The position numbers and the translations under genes are program-made. This document shows, in pieces, positions 7,039 to 12,316 of a DNA stretch of 12,316 bases. Origin of the DNA: DASQDN01 sp035630195 (GTDB taxonomy: Bacteria; Acidobacteriota; Terriglobia; Bryobacterales; Bryobacteraceae); assembly GCA_035630195.1 (NCBI GenBank), contig DASQLD010000315.1:1-12316 (forward strand). Direction: 5' to 3'. The notes beneath the pieces are model-generated. The model saw only the letters and a program-made list of their open reading frames with translations. It was not told the DNA's origin and made no database searches. The first letter of the stretch is position 1; each line of letters starts with the position of its first letter.

Positions 7039-8223
7039 TTGAAGCCGCTCCATTGGGAGGAAGCTCGGGAGAGCATAATTCGCCTTGTTGGCGGCGCTGC
7101 AAGCACGTCCACCGAGGAGATATCGCTCGAATGTGCGGCCGGTCGAGTGCTGGCGCAGGACGTTTTCGCGGATCGCTCCTACCCTCCGTTCCCACGATCT
7201 ATGCGGGATGGGTATGCCGTCCACTCCGGCGATATTCCGGGTTCGCTTCGTATCGTCGGCGAGGTTCGCGCCGGCGAGCCTGCGAATCGTCCGGTACAAC
7301 GCGGGGAATGCATCGAAATCATGACGGGAGCGCCGGCTCCTGCAGGCGCGGACGCCGTGCTCATGGTGGAACATGCGGTTCGTGTCCATGATTCCATCCA
7401 GACGGATCGGTCTCTCAAGTCGGGTGAGAACATCAGTCCTGCCGGATGTGAAGCATCGGCGCGCGATCGTGTTCTCGCAGCGGGAACAAGACTCGACTAC
7501 GCGCATGTTGCTGTCCTTGCGACCGTGGGCACAGCCAGAGTTTCTGTTCATCGCAGACCACAAGTTGCGATCATCGCGACAGGAGACGAGATTGTCCATG
7601 TCAGCAGCCGTCCGGAGGAGTATCAGATACGGAACTCCAATGCCTTCTCACTTGGCGTTCAAGTACAGCGGGCGGGCGCGGAAGTAACGCTTGCGAGTCT
7701 TGCTGCCGACACGATGGAATCCCTGCGGTCCACACTGACCTCTGCTTTTGAAAGCGATGTCGTGTTACTCTCTGGTGGCGTTTCTGCTGGGAAGTATGAT
7801 CTGGTGGAAGTAGTGCTAGCAGAATTTGACGCCGAGTTCTTCTTTACGCGTGTGCTGATTCAACCTGGTCAACCGGCGGTGTTCGGGCGCGCGAAGGGGA
7901 AATTCTTCTTCGGCCTTCCAGGAAACCCGGTGTCCACTATGGTGACCTTTGAACTCTTTGCGAAACTCGCGCTACAGTTGCTTGCCGGCGAGCAAACACC
8001 GCCATTACAAATGTTCACCTCCCCGTTGTTAGAGCCGTTCCGCCACAAGACGGGACTGACACGCTTTCTACCTGCGAGGCTGAGTGACGAAGGGATAACG
8101 CCGTTGCGCTGGCAAGGATCGGGGGATGTGTTTACGGTCAGTCGGGCGAATGCTTTTTTGGTAGCTGATTCTGACCGTCCTTCGTGGGAGACAGGCGAGT
8201 ATATTCGGGTGCTTGCGCGATGA
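7039..8223 (+). CDS. moeA: Molybdopterin molybdenumtransferase MoeA
   Basis: MoeA inserts molybdate into adenylylated molybdopterin to give the molybdenum cofactor. The 394-residue protein shows SMRDGYAV at 54-61 (D57 corresponds to the essential Asp of the MDGYA motif), VRAGEPANRPVQRGECIEIM and TGAPAPAGADAV at 76-107, GENISPAGCEA at 129-139, IIATGDEIV at 178-186, SGGVSAGKYD at 245-254 and GLPGNPVSTMVTFELFA at 292-308. The usual PGKP reads PGQP at 276-279. No ATG fits: I choose TTG 7039, which gives MKPLHWEEAR, a normal MoeA N-terminus. The adjacent TTG 7036 is also possible. The in-frame ATG at 6961 would lie inside the amidase gene. No clear Shine-Dalgarno precedes it; TAAAAT at 7025-7030 could be a -10 for a nearly leaderless transcript. 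It heads a three-gene Moco operon and ends in an ATGA overlap with moaC. Confidence 0.93.
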   Translation: MKPLHWEEARESIIRLVGGAASTSTEEISLECAAGRVLAQDVFADRSYPPFPRSMRDGYAVHSGDIPGSLRIVGEVRAGEPANRPVQRGECIEIMTGAPAPAGADAVLMVEHAVRVHDSIQTDRSLKSGENISPAGCEASARDRVLAAGTRLDYAHVAVLATVGTARVSVHRRPQVAIIATGDEIVHVSSRPEEYQIRNSNAFSLGVQVQRAGAEVTLASLAADTMESLRSTLTSAFESDVVLLSGGVSAGKYDLVEVVLAEFDAEFFFTRVLIQPGQPAVFGRAKGKFFFGLPGNPVSTMVTFELFAKLALQLLAGEQTPPLQMFTSPLLEPFRHKTGLTRFLPARLSDEGITPLRWQGSGDVFTVSRANAFLVADSDRPSWETGEYIRVLAR

Positions 8224-8687
8224 AACCGACGAAGCTGTCTCATTACGATAAAGCCGGAACGGCTCGGATGGTGGACGTCTCTCCGAAAAGCGACTCGAAA
8301 AGAACTGCTCGCGCCCACGCATTTGTTCGCATCAAGCCTTCTGTTCTCCGCAAGCTTCCCCAGAATCCCAAGGGGAACCCGCTGGAAGTCGCGCGCTTCG
8401 CTGGTATTCTGGCTGCGAAACGCACGTCGGAGCTGATACCCATGTGTCATCCACTCATGCTTAGCCATGTGGACGTCGAGGTTGCCGTTGAGAAAGGTGG
8501 AGTGCGCATTGTTGCGTCCGTTGGCTTGAACGGCCCCACAGGGGTCGAGATGGAAGCGTTAACCGCTGCAACCATTGCCGCGCTGACAGTTTACGACATG
8601 ACCAAAGCACTGGATAAATCGATCGAGATCCAAGATGTGTACCTTCTCGAAAAAACCGGCGGCAAAAGCGGAGACTTTCACCGTTGA
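8220..8687 (+). CDS. moaC: Cyclic pyranopterin monophosphate synthase MoaC
   Basis: MoaC converts the MoaA product, 3',8-cyclo-7,8-dihydro-GTP, to cyclic pyranopterin monophosphate, the first stable Moco precursor. The 155-residue protein carries MVDVSPKSDSKRTARAHAFV near the N-terminus, K51 in NPKGNPLEVA, LIPMCHPLMLSHVDVEV at 72-88 with H77, TGVEMEALTAATIAALTVYD at 107-126 and MTKALDK ending at 133, with D126 and K129 at the known active-site positions. KTGGKSGDFHR closes the protein as in other MoaC proteins. The start is ATG 8220, giving an ATGA overlap with the moeA stop; the in-frame GTG at 8184 lies within moeA and adds no homology. Its stop overlaps the next start as TTGA. No moaA is present in the window. 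Confidence 0.96.
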   Translation: MKPTKLSHYDKAGTARMVDVSPKSDSKRTARAHAFVRIKPSVLRKLPQNPKGNPLEVARFAGILAAKRTSELIPMCHPLMLSHVDVEVAVEKGGVRIVASVGLNGPTGVEMEALTAATIAALTVYDMTKALDKSIEIQDVYLLEKTGGKSGDFHR

Positions 8688-9166
8688 AAGCAGCCGTTCT
8701 TACAGTGAGCGATTCAGTATGCGCAGGGACTCGTGAGGATTTGTCGGGAGCCGCGGTTCGGTCGCGACTCGAGGAATCCGGATGGAAGGTGGTGAGCGAC
8801 GCGGTGCCGGATGAAGTTGCAGCGATCGTCGCGAAACTGCGGGAATGGTCCGCAGATGGACATACTGAAGCGATCTTCACGACTGGTGGAACTGGAATCG
8901 CAGCAAGGGATGTGACGCCGGAAGCAACACGTTCTGTTATTGAACGTGAGATTCCGGGAATCGCGGAATGGATGCGGCATGAAGGGATGCAGAAAACTCC
9001 GCTTTCCGTCCTTTCTCGCGGCATTGCGGGTACGGTTGCGGGTTGTGTGATCATAAACTTACCTGGTTCTCCCAAAGGAGCCCGGCAATCGTTGGATAGC
9101 GTACTGCACCTGTTACCGCATATTATTGATTTGTTGCGGGGAAACACCGAACATCGAAACTCCTGA
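8684..9166 (+). CDS. MogA/MoaB-family molybdopterin adenylyltransferase
   Basis: This 160-residue protein would adenylylate molybdopterin before MoeA inserts molybdate. Motifs are AAVLTVSDSVCAGTREDLSG at 3-22, D43 in VPDE, EAIFTTGGTGIAARDVTPEA at 62-81 with D76 and the family TTGGTG loop, MRHEGMQKTPLSVLSRGIAG at 97-116 and INLPGSPKGA at 124-133. D43 and D76 match the two aspartates known to matter in MogA. The start is TTG 8684, sharing TTGA with the moaC stop; the protein aligns from its first residues (MKAAVLTVSD) and no ATG is available. MogA and MoaB are hard to separate by sequence alone, so I give no gene symbol. It follows moeA and moaC in a tightly coupled operon. Confidence 0.92.
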   Translation: MKAAVLTVSDSVCAGTREDLSGAAVRSRLEESGWKVVSDAVPDEVAAIVAKLREWSADGHTEAIFTTGGTGIAARDVTPEATRSVIEREIPGIAEWMRHEGMQKTPLSVLSRGIAGTVAGCVIINLPGSPKGARQSLDSVLHLLPHIIDLLRGNTEHRNS

Positions 9167-9181
9167 CGCCGGGGTGGCGTC
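9165..9181 (+). promoter_or_regulatory. Small GC-rich hairpin over the mog stop and the VWFA gene leader
   Basis: GACGCC (9165-9170) pairs with GGCGTC (9176-9181) around the loop GGGGT. The hairpin includes the mog stop codon, and its loop and 3' arm contain the only G-rich stretch that could serve as Shine-Dalgarno for ATG 9188. It could limit translation of the downstream gene or mark a processing site. No T-run follows, so it is not a normal terminator. Confidence 0.35.
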
Positions 9182-9187
9182 CCAATT

Positions 9188-10261
9188 ATGATGCGGCGGA
9201 AACTACTTATTCCGACAACGGCAGTGATTGTAACGGTAGTTGCAGCCGTATTGATTGCCCAGGAGTCTGGCGATCTGACAATCCGGCAACGCGTCGACGA
9301 GGTAATTGCGCCGACGACTGTTCTCGATAAGGACGGCGTTTACGTCACTGGCTTAAAGCCAATGGAGTTCCGTCTTTACGACAATGACAAATTGCAGACG
9401 ATCAAGGTAGACGAAATTGTCTCGCCGGTTTCGCTGGTTGTCGCGATACAAGCCGACTACAAGGTCGAAAAAGTGTTGCCGAAGATTCAAAAGATCGGCA
9501 CGCTGTTGCAGAACATGGTTGCGGGCGACAGTGGCGAAGTGGCCATCATCTCATTCGACCATCGGATTCAGAAATTGCAGGATTTCACCTCTGATCCCGA
9601 CAAGATTACAGAAGCTTTGAAAAAGCTGAAGCCAGGAAGCAGCCAGGCAGTTCTGACGGATGCGGTCAACGAAGGCGCTCGTATGCTGGAACAGCGTCCG
9701 AAAGAACGTAGGCGCGTAGTGTTACTCATCGCCGAGTCTTTGGACAAAGGGAGTGAAGGTCGAGCGCGAGAAGCTCTGACGCGGCTCGAATTCGCGAATG
9801 TCATCGTTTATGCGCTGAATATGTCGCGCGTGTATACAGCATTAACCGCGAAAGACCCGCCCCCGCGACAGGATCCGATACCGCCCGAGGCAAGGCACGT
9901 CCCCGCAGGAATGCCTTCCACACCGCAGACTGCTGCGCAATTGACTGGAGCGCGAGGTTACGGCGCCCAGTTTGTTCCTGTGATTACGGAAATCTTTCGT
10001 GGTGTGCGCGGGGTTTTCGTGCCCAATCCGATTGAGATCTACACACAATACACCGGCGGAAAAGAAGAACCGTTTGTTTCGCAGTCGGATCTGGAGCGGG
10101 CGACGCAGAATATTGGTCGCGAAATCCACAATCAATACCTGATCACGTACAATCCCAACAATAAAGGTGAAGGTGGATTACACAATATCCGCGTCGATGT
10201 AACGCGCCGGGGCCTTGAAGTTCGCACCCGTCGAGGCTATTGGATGGCTACCGTCCAATAG
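9188..10261 (+). CDS. VWFA-related (acidobacterial type) secreted protein
   Basis: The 357-residue protein matches the plan of the VWFA-related proteins abundant in Acidobacteriota. MMRRKLLIPTTAVIVTVVAA and VLIA form a signal peptide or anchor. It is followed by VLDKDGVYVTGLKPMEFRLY at 45-64 (typical lead-in), a VWA-like fold from about 82 (SLVVAIQADYKV, GDSGEVAIISFDHRIQKLQD, FTSDPDKITEALKKLKPGSS), and a C-terminal part with NQYLITYNPNNKGEGGLHNI and VRTRRGYW. The metal-binding MIDAS motif DxSxS is absent: the position reads AIQAD, and the later SDG-type Asp position reads IAES. Metal-dependent ligand binding by the usual route is therefore unlikely. It begins 21 bp after mog and may be co-transcribed with the Moco genes. 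The stop TAG is formed at the junction with the insertion sequence. The specific role of this family is unknown. Confidence 0.82.
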   Translation: MMRRKLLIPTTAVIVTVVAAVLIAQESGDLTIRQRVDEVIAPTTVLDKDGVYVTGLKPMEFRLYDNDKLQTIKVDEIVSPVSLVVAIQADYKVEKVLPKIQKIGTLLQNMVAGDSGEVAIISFDHRIQKLQDFTSDPDKITEALKKLKPGSSQAVLTDAVNEGARMLEQRPKERRRVVLLIAESLDKGSEGRAREALTRLEFANVIVYALNMSRVYTALTAKDPPPRQDPIPPEARHVPAGMPSTPQTAAQLTGARGYGAQFVPVITEIFRGVRGVFVPNPIEIYTQYTGGKEEPFVSQSDLERATQNIGREIHNQYLITYNPNNKGEGGLHNIRVDVTRRGLEVRTRRGYWMATVQ

Positions 10262-10280
10262 CTACTTTCCGTCGCAAAAT
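10261..10280 (+). repeat. Left terminal inverted repeat of the IS
   Basis: GCTACTTTCCGTCGCAAAAT, the exact reverse complement of 11604-11623. Its first base together with the flanking TA forms the TAG stop of the VWFA-related gene. Confidence 0.95.
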
Positions 10281-10377
10281 TAGGCGTTCCGGCTGGCGCC
10301 AAACACCAACTCAGATCCCGAATGAGTGTTGAAACATTCACCATTGTCTTTGTTCAAACCGCTCCTATTCTGGGGGC

Positions 10378-11536
10378 ATGACCAGACGCAAGCAGCCGCA
10401 GCAAACGTGTGGGAAGGCATCTAGCGGAAGACGTGAAGTCGCTTGTGGGAACCTTGAATGATTGAAGCGGCAAGCTTCTGGATGACGAGGAACTTATCGA
10501 CTTATGACACTCTGGAGCGAGAAGTCCGGGCCGATCTCGCCTATCGCTTTTTTGCAGAATCGGATTAGGCAAGGTACGGGATGCCAAGACGTTGGCGCGT
10601 ATTGGACAGGCGATCACCGGTGAGGTGATTGGCGATCTGCATCGGCCACTGGTCGAACTCGCGTGAGAAGGAAGTCATTGCAGGCAGGAAGATGCGGGTG
10701 GATACCACTGTAGTGGGACCAATATTCATTACCCCACTGACTCCAGCCTGCTCGGCGACGGCGCGCGTGTGCTCACGCGGACGATGAAGAAGATTGAGAC
10801 CCAGGTAGGCAAGCTGAAGGCGTAGGGTGCGAAACCGGATGCGTAGCGTGAACAAGCGTGTGATCGCAAGCGCATTTTCTGCGCGGCGCAAAGGCGAGAA
10901 GGGCGAGGAAGAGCGGAAGAAGCATTACCGAGGGTTGCTGCGCCTGACCGGCAGATTCTCAACGATGCGCAGCGCGTGGTGAGTGGAAGGCTTAAGACGT
11001 GGTAAGAAGCGAAAGCTTCAGCCACTCACGGCTACACGGACGGAAATGGCGAGCCGAGTACGGCAAGTAGTCCTACTGACGAAGGCACGCGTGTTCCAGG
11101 GGCTGACACAGTTGCCGGCAAAATCGTTAGCGTATTCGAGCCGCACACCGAAGTCATGCGCAAAGGCAAAGCAAGCAAACCCACCGAATTTGGCAAGCTG
11201 GTGAAGATACAAGAAGCCGAGAACCAGGTCATCACGCATTACGAAGTTTTCGCGAGCGCCCGAGCGATCGCGAGTTGCTGCTGCCGGCGGTTAAAACGCA
11301 CGAACAGATTCTCGGAAGAGTGCCCATACTAGTGGCAGCCGATGCTGGTTTCTACTCACAGGCGCGAGAACGCGCAGCGCAGGACGAAGGGTGTGAAGTG
11401 GGTGGCGGTACCGAATCGCAGCACGCGTAGCCTGGAGTGCGTCGACGGCATGAAGCGATGGGTTGGCTTCGCAGTGATGCCGACAACCTAATCAACATCG
11501 GGCATGTGTTGGCGGTGACCCGTGCGGGAGCGAGGG
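10378..11536 (+). pseudogene. Multiply broken DDE transposase gene
   Basis: Pieces of one transposase follow each other in shifting frames: KLLDDEELIDL (from 10472), YDTLEREVRADLAYRFF (10503), RIGLGKVRDAKTLARIGQAI (10556), REKEVIAGRKMRVDTTVV (10662, first catalytic Asp), TNIHYPTDSSLLGDGARVLT (10718), VRNRMRSVNKRVIA (10827), RQILNDAQRVV (10949), EMASRVRQVVLLTKARVFQG (about 11045), GKIVSVFEPHTEVMRKGKAS (11117), RPSDRELLLPAVKTHEQILG (11257), VAADAGFYS (about 11334, second catalytic Asp), VKWVAVPNRSTRSLE (11393), DGMKRWVGF (11444) and ADNLINIGHVL (11479). That is about nine frame changes. Deletions are evident before YDTLEREV and between NRSTRSLE and DGMKRWVG. The latter removes the segment that normally carries the catalytic Glu. 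The start at ATG 10378 is a guess. No active enzyme can be made. Confidence 0.88.
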
Positions 11537-11603
11537 CGAGAGATCGCCAGCCGAACTCGACTCACCAACCGTGGAAGCGCCCCGGCGCGGGTCAGACAAG
11601 GTC

Positions 11604-11623
11604 ATTTTGCGACGGAAAGTAGC
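11604..11623 (-). repeat. Right terminal inverted repeat of the IS
   Basis: ATTTTGCGACGGAAAGTAGC on the plus strand, the exact reverse complement of the left repeat. The flanking TA plus its outermost base form the TAG stop of the minus-strand kinase gene. Confidence 0.95.
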
Positions 11624-12316
11624 TAGCCGACAGCTTGACCGATGGACCGAACCTCTACGTGCGGATACATCTGCTTGGTCTGATCCAGATTCGCAAAAGT
11701 GACGCCAGGAAGCTTGGCTGAGGCTGTACCGGCTGCGACCCCCCAGCGTACCGCGTCAATGAAGTCTTTCTTCTTATCGATGGCCCAGGTGAAAGCTGCC
11801 GCAAGAGCATCGCCTGCTCCCAGCGGGCAAAGAGCCTCTATTCTGGGAGGAACAACTTCGACCAGCTCTTTTGCTGTACGTCCGATGGCCCCTCGGGCTC
11901 CGAGTGTTAAGACGACCGACTTGGCTCCCATACCGTGAATGCGTTCTACCGCATCCACTAGATGGGAACGCGTGATGAGAGCTCGGTTCAGCAGACGCTC
12001 GGATTCCTGCTGGTTCGGACTTACAACTGTCGGCTCTGCTTCAAGGCCATGAAGCAACGCATCGCCATCGGTATCAAGTAGAGTCTTTACCTTCTTTTTG
12101 TGCGCTACGTCGAGAAGGTGATTGTAGTAATGAGGCGGCACTCCCGGGGGTATGCTACCGCAGATCATGAACCAAGTCGCCTTGTCGAGCTTACTCGCAA
12201 CTAACTCGGCGATTTTATCGAGTTCCTTAGCGCTAAGTGGCGGACCGAGTTCGTTAAGTTTAACGGTCAAACCTTGCTTGTCTGAGATGGTCAAGTTCGT
12301 CCGGATCTCGTTCTCG
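11623..12316 (-). CDS. PfkB-family hexose kinase (1-phosphofructokinase/tagatose-6-phosphate kinase type), 5' partial
   Basis: The frame is open to the right edge, so the N-terminus is outside the window; 230 codons are visible. The enzyme would phosphorylate a sugar phosphate with ATP. The fragment starts ENEIRTNLTISDKQGLTVKL, matching the substrate-side segment RTNLTI of the FruK/LacC branch. It continues with FMICGSIPPGVP, VVSPNQQESERLL, VVLTLGARGAIG and CPLGAGDALAAAF, the last being the PfkB C-terminal signature with the catalytic Asp in GAGD. It ends AGTASAKLPGVTF and VEVRSIGQAVG. The TTG at 12294 is internal, not the start, because homology continues upstream. The stop codon lies at the IS boundary: without the IS the frame would run seven residues further (YWTVAIQ), to a stop inside the VWFA-related gene. 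Which sugar phosphate is used is not visible. Confidence 0.88.
   Translation of the reverse strand, partial: ENEIRTNLTISDKQGLTVKLNELGPPLSAKELDKIAELVASKLDKATWFMICGSIPPGVPPHYYNHLLDVAHKKKVKTLLDTDGDALLHGLEAEPTVVSPNQQESERLLNRALITRSHLVDAVERIHGMGAKSVVLTLGARGAIGRTAKELVEVVPPRIEALCPLGAGDALAAAFTWAIDKKKDFIDAVRWGVAAGTASAKLPGVTFANLDQTKQMYPHVEVRSIGQAVG

Larger units (their letters stand above)
10261..11623 (+). mobile_element. Dead insertion sequence with perfect 20-bp terminal inverted repeats
   Basis: The 1363-bp element is bounded by an exact inverted repeat at 10261-10280 and 11604-11623. A TA dinucleotide lies immediately outside each end (10259-10260 and 11624-11625), consistent with a TA target duplication; because TA is palindromic it could equally extend the repeat to 22 bp. 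Inside is one transposase gene, on the plus strand, interrupted by many frame changes and deletions. The protein type is a DDE transposase with VDTTVV and VAADAGFYS, like those annotated as IS5-related or ISNCY. I do not assign a family firmly. The size is normal for a one-gene IS. It separates the VWFA-related gene from the convergent PfkB-type kinase gene. Confidence 0.9.

Noticed and set aside
7024..7599. Open frame of 191 codons on the minus strand within moeA
   Set aside because: It is a shadow of moeA, with no motif and no start context.
8461..9147. Open frame of 228 codons on the minus strand
   Set aside because: It is antisense to the clear moaC and mog genes, and its Ser/Arg-rich composition is typical of shadow frames.
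9165..9181. Hairpin as a Rho-independent terminator after mog
   Set aside because: It has no U-tract and overlaps the mog stop codon; read-through into the VWFA-related gene is more likely.
10565..11025. Minus-strand open frames inside the IS as cargo genes
   Set aside because: They are antisense shadows of the transposase remnant; the plus-strand pieces carry the recognisable transposase sequence.
1..12316. tRNA or rRNA genes, CRISPR arrays, or a defence or secretion system
   Set aside because: I searched by eye on both strands and found no regularly spaced repeats, no tRNA-like cloverleaf and no motifs of such systems.

Overview
The window looks like a chromosomal segment of an Acidobacteriota bacterium, possibly a Solibacter-like or related soil lineage. 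The evidence is a VWFA-related protein of the type expanded in that phylum, a Tat-signal enolase-superfamily protein and moderate GC. No marker gene allows a firmer placement.

Layout. (1) Positions 1-248, minus strand: the start of a DinB-superfamily protein that runs off the left edge. (2) 273-1787, minus strand: the remains of a chemotaxis operon, in the order PAS-MCP receptor, cheB 3' end, cheR. The protein homology is clear in pieces, but the pieces lie in different frames and large parts are deleted. (3) About 1788-2062: non-coding apart from a small inverted repeat. (4) 2063-5638, plus strand: a compact run of an acyl-CoA synthetase, a divergent PrmA-like methyltransferase and a Tat-signal mandelate racemase/enolase-superfamily enzyme. 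(5) 5607-7001, minus strand: an amidase-signature hydrolase, overlapping the enolase-superfamily gene tail to tail. (6) 7039-9166, plus strand: a molybdenum-cofactor operon moeA-moaC-mogA/moaB in which each stop overlaps the next start. It is followed 21 bp later by the VWFA-related protein (9188-10261). (7) 10261-11623: a dead insertion sequence with perfect 20-bp terminal inverted repeats and a transposase gene broken into many frames. (8) 11623-12316, minus strand: a PfkB-family sugar-phosphate kinase (1-phosphofructokinase/tagatose-6-phosphate kinase type) that runs off the right edge.

How the genes work together. moaC, mog and moeA act at three steps of Moco synthesis: cyclic pyranopterin formation, molybdopterin adenylylation and molybdate insertion. 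Their overlaps suggest translational coupling. The genes in 2063-5638 are closely packed and could be co-transcribed, but their functions do not form a recognisable pathway. The chemotaxis remnant and the IS are both decaying DNA between intact genes. About 7 kb of intact neighbouring ORFs argues against poor sequencing as the cause of the frameshifts.

I see no convincing undescribed multi-gene system. The most informative observations are the fossil chemotaxis operon with its receptor/cheB deletion junction, and the dead IS. The IS sits at a TA dinucleotide, and rebuilding the empty site shows that two convergent genes once overlapped there.
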